Assembly: GCA_019828595.1 (NCBI GenBank)
Contig: JAHQRK010000024.1
Coordinates: 1,054,001 to 1,118,000, forward strand
Origin: Aphanomyces cochlioides
Lineage: Eukaryota > Oomycota > Saprolegniomycetes > Saprolegniales > Verrucalvaceae
DNA: 64,000 nucleotides
Direction of reading: 5' to 3'
A program made the position numbers and the translations under genes. The notes beneath the pieces are model-generated. The model ran no database searches, was not told where the DNA came from, and saw only the letters and a list, made by a program, of their open reading frames with translations. Below, piece after piece: positions 39,746-50,358 of this stretch (its first letter is position 1; each line of letters starts with the position of its first letter).

Positions 39746-42700
39746 TGTATTTTCATCCAATCAAACGATAAAGAGAATCGGTTTCAGAATGCCTCCGGTC
39801 GTGTCGTGATATGAAACCGTCGCATCATGTCAGACAGATTTATGCTTCAACTAACACCCCAAGCAATCTGCCTTGTGGAGTGATTGTCAGTAGAAAACGC
39901 ACCGCTGCAAGATCGCGACGAAATGCCTCCCAAGCGCGGCACTGGCGCCGGTTCCAACAAGCTGCCCAAGCGCGTGAAAGTCGCATCGGACGACGACTCG
40001 TTTGAGCTCGTGCTTGACGGCGAGCATTTCGTCGACGTCGACAAGCTCTTCAAGAGCTCCTCGATTGGATCCTTCTTGAGTATTAACTACAAGCGCTCGG
40101 TCAAGCGCTTTATAGCCGACGCCAAGCTCCCGGTCGTGGTTGTTGCGAAGAAGGACGCAAGGAAGGGTATACTCAGTCCTAAGGACGACTATAGCCCCAA
40201 AACCGACCTGCGAGTCGCACAAATGACCAGCGATGTGCGCGCAATCCTTGCGTGCGCAACTGAATCGTTGCTCCCAACCGCGCCGCCCATCATCGAGGAC
40301 GCCGATCTCAAGTTCTTTGTCGACGGAGACGGGAAGACCTACAATGTTGAAATGCGTGGCAAGCGGACACTACAAGATATCCTTTTCAAAGCCAAGGATG
40401 TTGGTAGGGTCTTTGGATGCGACAATTTCGTCCGCACGCTCCAGGACGTCCGCTGCAAGTACAAATTGTTGACCGATTACAAGCTTTTCACTCTTCCCGA
40501 GTACGAAGCTTCATCGAACATGCAGAGCTCACTTGAAGACCCAAATTTCAGTCCTAAACGCACACCTTTTTTAACATTTCTAGGGCTCATGCATGCACTG
40601 CGCTCAACGCGGTCGCAGGTCGCCGATCAATTTCGTTCGTGGATCTATGAACACGTGTTTGCGATGGCATTCGGCACAGTCGAAGACAAGAAAGCCATGG
40701 TGAAACAACTGTGCCGTGTTGACAAAGCATTTATCCAAGGTTTCATGACGCTAATTCCGACCAATATCGCATGCATCTACCTCGTCGACACAGGCCAGCA
40801 CCAAGACAGCAAGCGAGTATTTAAGTTTGGCCGCACTGGCAGCATTAAGGAGCGTTTTTACGATCATGCGTCCGCCTTTGGAGACAAATGCGAGCTCGAT
40901 ACACTTGTCCTGGTGCCTGCTAATCTTCTTAGCAAAGCCGAGACGGAATTCAACGGTATGATTACCGATGAATTGCGGTACAAGTCGGGCAAATCAAAAG
41001 AGTTGCTCCTACTCGATCGTGATGGCCGCAATACTATCCGTGGGTACATGCGCAAAGTTGCCAACAAATACAATGGCAGCCTCACCGAGAATTCACTCAT
41101 CTCTGATAAAAAAGTCAAAGACATTGAGAGGAAGATGCTCGAGGATAGCCTCATGTATGAGCGGCGCATTGCGGAACTCCAGCACATGCTCGATGCCGCC
41201 AACAGGCAAGTGATGGCAGAACAGCTTGCAGCTTCCAAGCAGCAGCTAGAACACCAGCACGAAATGTCTCGGCTGCAACTCCGGGTCAAAGATTCGGAGT
41301 ACCAAGCGCTGTTGTCATCGATAGTTAAACCCCAAGACGCCCAAGGCCAGCCATAATGGTACAACGATCCACGGCAAGCGGTGCGTGACACGAAAGTGTA
41401 TGTGTAGTAGTAGATTCCTTGTAGCATAATATAAGCAGGAATTTCGTCGTTCTGCTTGCCAAGAGCCAGCACACTTCTTGCTCTCGCCATTGCGCTTGCG
41501 ACCGCACATGTGCGCTTCGAGCAAGGCAAGTAGTGGTACAGAGGCGTTGATACGTCGTCTCATTTTATGCTGAACACCCAAAATCACTGCTTGGACGAGC
41601 GAACTGGAATCTCTTGGAGAACACATTAGCCTCTGAATCGACGTAGAAAAGACGGGATTGAGTTCCACTTTTCGTATTACCAATGCCATTAGAAAGAAAA
41701 AAGCGAGTAGGGATATCGCGAACACACCGGATTGTGAATGTACTCCAAAGTGATGCGTCGATAGTTTCTCCCGGAGTCTTTGTGTTAGTTTTGTGGCATC
41801 TAGATTTCATCAACAAAACCTGGGGCCAACACTTCGCGAACAACAGTGCTCAGCTTTGGAATTTGCGATCGAAGACAAAGTGGTCCACTGAGACTCGGAT
41901 GAGCGACTTCAATTCGCTGTGAGTCAATCTCGTCCATGATCCAATGAGCATCATCGCAGGCTTCAAGACTGGACAGTTTATTGTCGGATGTTGGAATAGC
42001 TATGTATGGATTGGACGCATCCAAAAGTTTGAGTACTTTCACTACTGATTTCATTTACGTCAAGGAAAGGACATTCTGTCTGGAGTTCCCTCGGCAGATT
42101 CGCATAATCCTGGGAATGAAATGCATCTTTGGTTCCAAGACGTCGGAATAATTCATCGTAGGCTCCAAGTACTCGAGGTACCTCGAACAAAAACGGGGCC
42201 AAATTATCTTTCAGTCGAAAGTATGGACGATTTGCTTTAACAAGACTGGCATCAACTGGAAAAATATCATATCCCTCAGTAGAGCCACTGTACTCTCGTT
42301 GAGCTCACTCCAATGACTGTAAAGAAAATCAAGAATATCGAGAAACATATCCGTTTTCGCGACTGAAAACATCCAATTCTCAACGACATTGGCATGGCAA
42401 GCAATCGTTACAATATGCTGCATTACATCAGTCACAGTTGGCGGAGATATCAGATCAAATTGACTCCACAATATGCGAGGAAGCACAGCGTAGGATTGTA
42501 ATATCGGTTTTTCAAGACGTACCAGAAGTTGATCAGCTGGTACTGCACCATGTGAATACCAAACAAGACTGTTCTGCCGCTGAGTTAAGATGTACTGTGT
42601 TGCAGGCACGAATGGAATAGTATTTTGGACAAAACACTCGATTTTTCAAATTGCTCGACATGCGAAATGAAGTACTCGTTCAGTAGCATCACAACTTCCT

Positions 42701-43639
42701 CATTCTTTGGTGATAGAGGTGAAGTGATTTTCGAAACATGATTTTGCACACAATAGGAACGTTTCCATAGAAACATCGGTTGGCATACCAATACTTGTCA
42801 ATATTTCAAGCCAATTATAGGTGGTTGGGGAAGTACTCGGGTGACCTCGCAAATATGACACACAAAAGAGAATTTTCGAGGATCCATGAACATGTTTGCA
42901 CAAATGTAGCCACCATGTGCGCAAGAAAATAGCGGTGTTTGCTTTAAAAAGGAAATTAATTCCACCTTGTCATGCACTGTGGACCACTTTCTTTTGATCA
43001 TTTGTAGAATTTCATGTCTCTCGGTGGAACCGGTCGCACTCTGAAACTGTGGGATTACGAATTGCATTATCAACTGGGCCTCACTCGACACTTCCACATT
43101 TAACTCTTCGTAGAATGACACGAGAATTGGAGCATCCACTCGAATAAAATACGACACTGTCGGATAAAAAACTAGGAAGGGAAGCAATATCATCGCCAAA
43201 TATGTAGTAAGTGCTTTCGCTCAAACATATGTGTCAGTAATCGCGGAAATATGGGTAAATACCGTCATGCCCCTCGTCCTGAAAAAACTGTACCATATCA
43301 CTTTTTCAATAATACCCATTTCACGCAATCCAAACACTTGTCAATGCATCCTAACATACCAATGTGGGTCTCTTCAACAGAATAACCATGGCTTCAGCGT
43401 GGAAAAATAGGCTAATTCAAGAAGTGGGGCTTGAATCTTTATCAATATGGGAAATATCGTATCATTGTCCGAGTTGTTTTCAAATATCGATGATCTAGTA
43501 GTGTACATATTTATATCTTCTGGATAGGTAACTTCAGCTAATTCGTTGCCATCATTGATCTTTTCGGCAGAGTCAAAGTTGTCCTCCTCGTAGAATTCTA
43601 ATTGTTGCTTGGCACGACACTCAATTATGCGACTCTCCC
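39242..43639. repeat. Right arm of the ~4.4-kb inverted repeat
   Basis: Reverse complement of 30500-34895, nearly identical, 2 bp longer at about 43033. Unlike the left arm, it continues outward into more sacsin-like sequence (43640-45477), so it is more likely the original location. Confidence 0.92.
39923..41356 (+). CDS. Bro-N/MSV199-like protein with T5orf172-like domain and coiled coil (right copy)
   Basis: Same 477-residue protein as the minus-strand gene at 32781-34214, ATG at 39923. The frame is intact and without a visible intron. It runs towards the sacsin-like gene (convergent) and starts about 180 bp after the THOC2 junction. Being GC-rich like the surrounding host DNA and not AT-rich like the Polintons, it has been in this genome for some time or came from a different source. 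Confidence 0.7.
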   Translation: MPPKRGTGAGSNKLPKRVKVASDDDSFELVLDGEHFVDVDKLFKSSSIGSFLSINYKRSVKRFIADAKLPVVVVAKKDARKGILSPKDDYSPKTDLRVAQMTSDVRAILACATESLLPTAPPIIEDADLKFFVDGDGKTYNVEMRGKRTLQDILFKAKDVGRVFGCDNFVRTLQDVRCKYKLLTDYKLFTLPEYEASSNMQSSLEDPNFSPKRTPFLTFLGLMHALRSTRSQVADQFRSWIYEHVFAMAFGTVEDKKAMVKQLCRVDKAFIQGFMTLIPTNIACIYLVDTGQHQDSKRVFKFGRTGSIKERFYDHASAFGDKCELDTLVLVPANLLSKAETEFNGMITDELRYKSGKSKELLLLDRDGRNTIRGYMRKVANKYNGSLTENSLISDKKVKDIERKMLEDSLMYERRIAELQHMLDAANRQVMAEQLAASKQQLEHQHEMSRLQLRVKDSEYQALLSSIVKPQDAQGQP

Positions 43640-45477
43640 GCTCCTGAGCTAAAAATCTATCATTTTCGGATCTATAGGCTTGCTGCAGAAGAGTCTGAAG
43701 CTCGTGCGCAAGTGGTGCACATTTCCGTAAGCAGATCACTCGCTCAACGTATCGACAGCACATGAGTTCATTGGAAGAATAAAGTGGCAGTAAGGGCCAA
43801 GAATAAAATATGGACACCTGTGACGGAGGCACTTCTTTCCAAAATCTTACCATCCATACGCCATCGATAACATCTACATCCCATCGAATGATGTTTTGAA
43901 ATTCCAAGACTTGGGTATTTGGTTGTCAAGAGCCTGAGACAAGAATTGAACAGAGAACATTTGAGCTCCAAAAGCTGCAACAAATATCGGATCTTGCAAC
44001 GACGTTGACATTGTGCGTGTAAAGTCCAAACTTAAAAACATTGAGGCCATTCGCGGCAATAATAATTGCTCATCAATGCTGGCAAAAATGTATTTCTCCA
44101 TGAATATATGGTGGCCATATGGAATAACACCGGCACTTCCATCTGACAAAGGTAACAGGGGAAACCCAGAGAAATCGCCAAACGTATTTGAAGTCAGGTC
44201 CCTCGTGCGGTACTGCAAGAATTGGAACAAAGACTGCTCTGTATTGTTGAAATATGCACACGTTTGAGACGAAGTATGCGAGGATGCAAAGTTTGAGGCT
44301 TTAAAAACGTGAGACATCCATCCACGACGTCCTTGGGAAATCGAAACATCGGAAAATGTAGTTGGCAAAACGAGGGAACTTGAACTTGCATTGATTGCGT
44401 CTCCATCAAATATCCTTCATGAATTTTCCGTAAGGAGAAGTCACTGCAACGAAACAGGCTGTGATACTGTAATTTAGGGTAAATAAGTTGCTGCACAAGA
44501 GAACCAAAAGAGTGTCTCGATTCCTTTAAGCTTGGCCAACATGCATACAAGTACTGGGTCATCTTCTAACAATTTGAACAGTATAGCTGACGAGTCCAAA
44601 ATGCTTCATGGTTGTACATAAGCTGCAATAACAGCATCCTCGAGTAATATTTGCTTCCATATCTCCCTGAAATCAACATGAGGACGAGATGTGCCGAAAA
44701 AGTTCTTAAGATGATTCCAAGATGTCATCTCTACCTATTCCTTTCATTGGTAAATCTAAATCGGACAAAAGCAAGAAAACACCATTTATATGCAAAGGAA
44801 ATCCCGTCCATATGTCGGCTGGAAGAGTGCAAAAAAGCTGACCATACACTGGGGGCGCTACGTCATCGTTTTTCTTTCGTTTTTCTTGATCACACTGGCA
44901 ACACTTCTGTGAGGAACTTCATTTTGCATTGTCTTCGCCAATTCTAAAGTGCGTCCCATCGCAAGGTTGCTGGAAACCAACCACTTTTCAACGGCAACTG
45001 CATTGTTTGTTTCGATCTTTACATCACAATAATTCATTGTTATAGTCTCCTTTGGCGCCCGTCTGAAAAGAGAGGCGAATTGAAATGTTGGTTTCTTCTT
45101 CCATTCAGCATCTTGCAAGAGCTTTCTTCTTTCAGCTAAAATGTTCGGAGCATGTTGCGAATGAACGTCTACGATGGTGTCGCGAGCATACTCTGATCCA
45201 TACCCAAGGTTCCATAATGAAGTGCGCGATAAATATTGCGTAAAAAGCACTGAAGATGGCGCTTACTTCGAAAATGAGTCTTGAAGGTCTGCGAAGAAAC
45301 TCTCTGTCAAAATGGGCAATTCAGGAAAATGCTCGCTTGTATATTTTCTAATGGGGCATCGCAATATTGTTCCTTTGAAGTTTGCACCAAGGGGATACTT
45401 GGAACAAGTGGTAGGCAACCCAAATGGAAGTATTTGGTCGGAATAACTTTAAAATTGATTTAAATTCACTGCATAGC
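41500..45477 (-). pseudogene. Sacsin-like gene, part downstream of Polinton B
   Basis: Minus-strand blocks in sacsin order: AVEKWLVSSNLAMGRTLELA (about 45030), SLWNLGYGSEYARD, YLYACWPSLKESRHSFGSLV (44560), FPKDVVDG, GFPLLPLSDGSAGVIPYG (about 44170), FWKEVPP..IFYSWPLLPLY (43850), FYEELNVEVSS.. with FLKQTPLFSCAHG (43199-42798), FLFEVPRVLGAYDELFRRLG (42200), AHPSLSGPLCLRSQIPKL (41900) and CVRDIPTRFFLSNG (41740). These alternate LPLLP-type, FLK-type and DLGV-type elements define the large sacsin repeat module. Several frame changes separate the blocks; some may be introns, but together with the Polinton insertion a pseudogene is most likely. Confidence 0.6.
45472..45477. other. Left target-site duplication of Polinton B (CATAGC)
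   Basis: CATAGC immediately before the first base of the TIR, repeated at 62901-62906 immediately after the last. Confidence 0.95.
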
Positions 45478-45750
45478 AGTAATAGCTGTTAAAGGTATAT
45501 CGTGGCCACTTCAAAATTCTCACGACGAGAAGCATTAGTAAGGCATCATCCATTAGCTAAGAATGGATTCTCACCCATTTCCACAACCATACGCTAGAGA
45601 CACCCTCGAGCAAAAAACACAATTAACACTTGTGGAAGTGTCCAAAGGCAAAATGATCACCACTCAAAGCATTTTGCATCACCAGCATAATCTTGACCTT
45701 CATACAGAAAATTTTAAAATTCATTTGATCTTGAACAATAATTATTTATA
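45478..45750. repeat. Left terminal inverted repeat of Polinton B (273 bp)
   Basis: Position 45478 pairs with 62900 and 45750 with 62628 without indels; the match stops after ATTATTTATA. Confidence 0.95.
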
Positions 45751-45751
45751 G
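45563..45751 (+). CDS. Possible small TIR-encoded protein (62 aa), left copy
   Basis: Same frame as described at 16293-16481, reading into the element. Confidence 0.25.
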   Translation: MDSHPFPQPYARDTLEQKTQLTLVEVSKGKMITTQSILHHQHNLDLHTENFKIHLILNNNYL

Positions 45752-45774
45752 TATAATACAACAAAATATCACAA

Positions 45775-45930
45775 ATGGCTCCACCAAAGAAATCACCCGA
45801 AGACAAAAAACCAAGAGTTCAGGTGAATCACGATTATTACTACAAACATCAACAACGCATCTTGGATCGAATTAATGCTAGAAATCACTACAAAAGAGAA
45901 GTTAATTTGTTAAGACAAATCAATGTTTAA
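45775..45930 (+). CDS. Small basic protein (51 aa)
   Basis: ATG at 45775, stop TAA at 45928-45930, directly inside the left TIR and ahead of the polymerase. Lys/Arg/His-rich, with an N-terminal MAPPKKSPEDKKPRV and a YYKHQQRILDRINARNHY helix. Its size, charge and position at the element end would suit a DNA-binding or terminal-region protein, but the family is not recognised. The equivalent in Polinton A is outside the window. Confidence 0.5.
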   Translation: MAPPKKSPEDKKPRVQVNHDYYYKHQQRILDRINARNHYKREVNLLRQINV

Positions 45931-46048
45931 GACACAGAATTTTGATATTTTCTAAGCTATATTTTTTTTATTCCAACTCATATACATCTTCAAGAAAAAC
46001 AATTTGATCTTGAAAGAAAAAATTGTAATTATATAGATCTGAAAAATT

Positions 46049-49000
46049 ATGTCTTCAAAAGCTAATAATGCAATTAAAGCAACTAGAGCCAAGTCAGTAG
46101 TCTATCAACAGGCTAAATCACTTGGTCTCCCCGTTAGATGGGATATGAAAATATCCAAGATCCAAGAAATCCTAAATCAACCACAACGTAAAGCTGACTC
46201 TCAGACTAAAATTGCATCAGTCTTTAAGATGTATAAAGCTAAATCACAATTAAGTGATTTCAAAGCATTAAAGAAGGTTAACAGTTATCAAACAACAACT
46301 TTGCTTCTTGAACAATTTAAGCGAATTCGTCCAAACATCATTGCTCCTGCCGACAAAAACTTATTAGTTCATTTTCTGGATATAGATGGATCAACTCTTC
46401 GAACGTATCATTTGAATTCTAATCAAGTAAATATTGAAAATCTTTATATAACTGAAAATAATGAATACACATCCGGAGCTGATGTTGATCTTAACATTCT
46501 TCCAACAACAATGATAACGTTAGAATGGATTGAAGATCCAAAGCAATCCAGATCATCTCGCAAAAACTTTTTCCGTTATTTAACAAAAGCAGATTATTTA
46601 CTTGACCAATTTCAAGTATATCCTGAATCACCAAATGGTCTTCCAAAAGAATCAGAAATTCCATGCTTTCTATATGCTCTTGAGCAAGGAGGAGTTTCAA
46701 AAGTCATTGTTAATAAAATTAAGCAACTAATGTTTCATTCAGGTATTACAACTAATTTGTTTAAAAAAATAGCAGAAAAGTTTAAGTTAAGATTGGAAGT
46801 AAAAACCTATAAAAACAATAATGGAGTTAAAAGTTATAATATTAATAATTATGGACCTCATAATAACAATGTAATTCGTCTTGGAGTAACGCCAAAACAC
46901 GTATTTGCTATTAAAGAAACTAAAATCACTCTAACAGCTCTTAATAATCCAGAAATTGTAAAAATAGAAGGATCGACTGAATTTATACTTCATCACGGAC
47001 GAGTTAGTTATAATTCAAAACGAATCAAGTTTCTTGACAGTTTTGAAGTCATTTCACATTTATATCACAACAGAGATAAATTACTTATTCCTATTACTCA
47101 AAGTAATGTTCCTAAACTACTTAACAATGAGTATCAAAAAGTTGATTCATTATATGAAGAAGACTTTGATGAGAATACATTCAAAGAAATTGGACGTGTT
47201 GATGGTACAATGAAATTTGGTCAATCGCCTTTCAATCAAGTAATTAATAAATACACTAAACAATATGAAGAAATAATCAACTTTAATGTTATCTATTTCG
47301 ATTTTGAAACATTAGTAAATAATGATAACGAGCACGTTGCCTACTGCATATCTTTCAAGATCCTAAAGTATAAATTTAGAAAGCTGTATTCAACAGGCGA
47401 AACACAAAACTTTTATGGGTTTGACTGTGCTCAACGATTTCTAGAGTCAATTCCCGAAAAGAGTCATAATTTACTTTGGGCTCACAATGCTGGATTCGAT
47501 TTGCGTTTTCTAATGAAACACGTAACAAGCTTTTCTCAAAAGAGCAATATGATAGAATGCGGAACTCGACTAAAGCAAGCTCATTGCTTTTATAAAAGCT
47601 CTGAACTTGTAGTCAAATGCTCAATGAGTTTTATTAATAGCAAACTTGCAAATCTTCCAAAGATGTTCAAGGATGCAAGCAAAGATCTTAACTTAGAAAA
47701 AGAATCATTTCCTCATGACTTCATAAATGAAAACAACTTCAAGTCAATGTGGAAGCTTAGCTATCTCAATGGATTTGAAGACAAAGGAGCTATGATTGCC
47801 AACGCAAACAAGATCGGTGCAGTAATTGAAGACCAAATCGATATCCAGAAGTATGCTATACATTATTGTAATCGCGATGTTGATGTTCTTCACACTTGTT
47901 TTGAAGCTTTCAGAATGATGTTTATTAATCGTTTCAACATTGATGTATATCGATTAATGTCTATGCCATCAATTGCTTATGCAATTCAACATAATCAAGG
48001 TTGCTTTGATGGTTGCTATGAACAAAATGGAATCGTTCTGGGATTTATCAGACAAGCTATTGTTGGAGGGCGAGTTATGACTCGAGATAATAAGAAGTAT
48101 CACATTAAACATCAATTATCGGATTTTGATGCTGTTTCACTATATCCATCAGGACAATCAATATTAAGCGGTTATGTAAAAGGTAAAGCAAAATTCTTTA
48201 AGGATACAATTCCGAATAATGCTGATTATTACATTGCTCGAGTTAGATTTAACTCTATCGGAAAACATCAAAGTTTTCCACTTTTAAGTATTCAACAAGA
48301 TGGATCACGTGGTTTTACAAATGATATCATAGGACAAACAATGGTTATTGGAAAGCAAGCTCTTGAAGATATTGTACAATTTCAAAATGCTACATATACG
48401 GTAATTGAAGGTTGTTATTGGGATGAAGGTTTTAATCCAAAGATAGTAGAAGCAGTAAAAGAATTATTCAACGAACGACTTAAGTTGAAAAAAGAAGGCA
48501 ATCCTCTACAAGAAGGAATCAAATTGCTCCTCAATAGCGCTTACGGAAAGCTAATTCAAAAACCAATTGTAAAAGAGAAGATACTTGTCAAAGGATCTGA
48601 CGAGATTAAAGAGCGAACAAAACGAAAGATTCATAAAATGATTTCAAGAACGCCAATTACTGATGATTTGGCATTATTTGAAGAACACAAATATCTCTAT
48701 GAACATTATTCACCAGCTCATCTTGGAGTTCAGATACTCGATTCTTCAAAACATATTATGAATGAAGTTATGTGTCTTGCAGAAGATATTAAAGCTAACA
48801 TTTGGTATCAGGATACAGATTCGATGATGATTGATCGTGATGGGGTTCCAAAATTGGCAATCGCTTTTAAAGAAAAATATGGAAGAGAACTAATTGGAAA
48901 GCAAATGGGGCAATTTCATACAGATTTTAGTCTTGAAGGTTCAAAAGGAGAGGTTTATGCTAAGGAGTCAATCTTCTTAGGAAAAAAAAGCTATGTGAAT

Positions 49001-49222
49001 GTGCTATCTTGCGATGGTAATGATGTTGAGGGACATCATATTCGTATGAAGGGTATTCCTGGAAAGCTTCTTAAAGAAAATCCTCTCGAAAAGTATATGA
49101 AGATGTATAATGGTGAATCAATGGAATTTGATCTAAGCGAATGTTGTTCAATCGACATTAACACTAAGACACAAAAGGTAAGCAAGAGATTGAAGTTTAC
49201 AAGAAAAGTTTCATTTGCTTAG
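46049..49222 (+). CDS. polB: Protein-primed family B DNA polymerase (full length)
   Basis: 1057 residues from ATG 46049. The first ~45 residues (ARAKSVVYQQAKSLGLPVRW then KISKIQEIL) look like a small SAP-type helical unit, which could bind DNA ends. Exo I (FDFET) is at about 417, Exo II (HNAGFD) at 478, Exo III (YCNRDVD) at 605, polymerase motif A (DFDAVSLYPS) at 692, motif B (NSAYGK) at 830 and motif C (YQDTDS) at 920. Between A and B there is room for the TPR2-like insertion used in protein priming. All key residues are present. About 120 bp of AT-rich leader with TATATAGA (46031) precede the start. Confidence 0.96.
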   Translation: MSSKANNAIKATRAKSVVYQQAKSLGLPVRWDMKISKIQEILNQPQRKADSQTKIASVFKMYKAKSQLSDFKALKKVNSYQTTTLLLEQFKRIRPNIIAPADKNLLVHFLDIDGSTLRTYHLNSNQVNIENLYITENNEYTSGADVDLNILPTTMITLEWIEDPKQSRSSRKNFFRYLTKADYLLDQFQVYPESPNGLPKESEIPCFLYALEQGGVSKVIVNKIKQLMFHSGITTNLFKKIAEKFKLRLEVKTYKNNNGVKSYNINNYGPHNNNVIRLGVTPKHVFAIKETKITLTALNNPEIVKIEGSTEFILHHGRVSYNSKRIKFLDSFEVISHLYHNRDKLLIPITQSNVPKLLNNEYQKVDSLYEEDFDENTFKEIGRVDGTMKFGQSPFNQVINKYTKQYEEIINFNVIYFDFETLVNNDNEHVAYCISFKILKYKFRKLYSTGETQNFYGFDCAQRFLESIPEKSHNLLWAHNAGFDLRFLMKHVTSFSQKSNMIECGTRLKQAHCFYKSSELVVKCSMSFINSKLANLPKMFKDASKDLNLEKESFPHDFINENNFKSMWKLSYLNGFEDKGAMIANANKIGAVIEDQIDIQKYAIHYCNRDVDVLHTCFEAFRMMFINRFNIDVYRLMSMPSIAYAIQHNQGCFDGCYEQNGIVLGFIRQAIVGGRVMTRDNKKYHIKHQLSDFDAVSLYPSGQSILSGYVKGKAKFFKDTIPNNADYYIARVRFNSIGKHQSFPLLSIQQDGSRGFTNDIIGQTMVIGKQALEDIVQFQNATYTVIEGCYWDEGFNPKIVEAVKELFNERLKLKKEGNPLQEGIKLLLNSAYGKLIQKPIVKEKILVKGSDEIKERTKRKIHKMISRTPITDDLALFEEHKYLYEHYSPAHLGVQILDSSKHIMNEVMCLAEDIKANIWYQDTDSMMIDRDGVPKLAIAFKEKYGRELIGKQMGQFHTDFSLEGSKGEVYAKESIFLGKKSYVNVLSCDGNDVEGHHIRMKGIPGKLLKENPLEKYMKMYNGESMEFDLSECCSIDINTKTQKVSKRLKFTRKVSFA

Positions 49223-49231
49223 ATATATAAT

Positions 49232-50320
49232 ATGTCTGCACTTCTTAAAAAATTATACTATGATCCAAAGATTGGATTCATTAGCGCAACAGCATTGTAT
49301 AAAAAAGCAAAAGAACTTAATAATTCTATTACTCTAAAACAAGTTCGCGATTGGTATAAGAAACAAACTGATATTCAACAGCATTCAGCTCAAAACAAGA
49401 AATTTCCTGAGTTCAAAATTGCAAGCAACAATCCAAACTCATGGCAAATGGATTTAGCTTTTTGGCAAAAACAGCCAATATTTATCGCAATCAATATTAA
49501 CAGTCGAATCGGCTTCGCCAAATTGTTGAAAAACAAAACTGCGCCTGTAGTTAGAAAAGCAATAGAAGAATTTCTTTCTCGAAACAAAACACATTCGTTT
49601 ACATCAGATAATGGAAATGAGTTTATGAATGAAAAAGTTCAAGAACTGTTAACAAAAGAACATATCAGTCATTACGCTGGAGAGTCTGGGGATCATACAA
49701 TTCTAGGCAAGGTAGATCGATTCATTAGAACGTTAAAATCAAGACTAACCAAAATGTTCGAGACAGGAATCTTTAAAAAGCTAACTCAAAAGCATCTAAA
49801 CGATGCAATTTCAAATTACAATGACACGGAACATTCATCCATTCATGCAACGCCAAATGAGATGAAAGGAAAAGTCATATTTTCCGAAAATGATCATAAC
49901 CAAAATGTAGCAAAGCAAGTCTTAGAAAGCATCCCAATTGGCTCAAAAGTACGTTACAAATTGAAACCAAAAAATCCATTTCAAAAAGAAGGTGCTAAAT
50001 ATTCAAAATCCGTTTATGAATTTATTGGATTAGATGGACTAAAGATGCATTTACGATCAAAAAATAATCACGTCGTATATAAACCAGTTAATGATATAAA
50101 AATAGTAGAAGCTCAAACTACTTACGCTGATGGAAGAGCAAATGACATTTATGAAGCTGAGAAAATTTTAAGTCACAAGAAACTAAAAAATGGTCCATAC
50201 AAATATCTGGTTAAATGGGCTGATGGAAGTGAATCTTTTGAGCCTCAGAAGAATCTAAGAATATTTAATAAAAATCAAATGAGTCAATTAGAAAAAAATT
50301 ATTTTGCACAGGTAATATAA
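49232..50320 (+). CDS. Polinton integrase with chromodomain (copy B)
   Basis: 362 residues, the same architecture as at 3086: catalytic Asp at 74 and 126, and Asp instead of Glu at 162. Notable differences from A are a Trp-to-Phe change in the chromodomain aromatic position (SESFEP instead of SESWEP), and Asp-to-Tyr in the linker before it. The aromatic cage of chromodomains normally contains this Trp, so target binding may differ between the two elements. Confidence 0.93.
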   Translation: MSALLKKLYYDPKIGFISATALYKKAKELNNSITLKQVRDWYKKQTDIQQHSAQNKKFPEFKIASNNPNSWQMDLAFWQKQPIFIAININSRIGFAKLLKNKTAPVVRKAIEEFLSRNKTHSFTSDNGNEFMNEKVQELLTKEHISHYAGESGDHTILGKVDRFIRTLKSRLTKMFETGIFKKLTQKHLNDAISNYNDTEHSSIHATPNEMKGKVIFSENDHNQNVAKQVLESIPIGSKVRYKLKPKNPFQKEGAKYSKSVYEFIGLDGLKMHLRSKNNHVVYKPVNDIKIVEAQTTYADGRANDIYEAEKILSHKKLKNGPYKYLVKWADGSESFEPQKNLRIFNKNQMSQLEKNYFAQVI

Positions 50321-50358
50321 ACTACCAAATATATATACGTTAATTAATTCGTAGTAAA

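Noticed and set aside
16567..45477. CRISPR array or bacterial origin suggested by repeated units
   Set aside because: Repeat lengths (5 kb, 228 bp) and identical content without spacers do not fit CRISPR; introns and eukaryotic gene families exclude a bacterial source.
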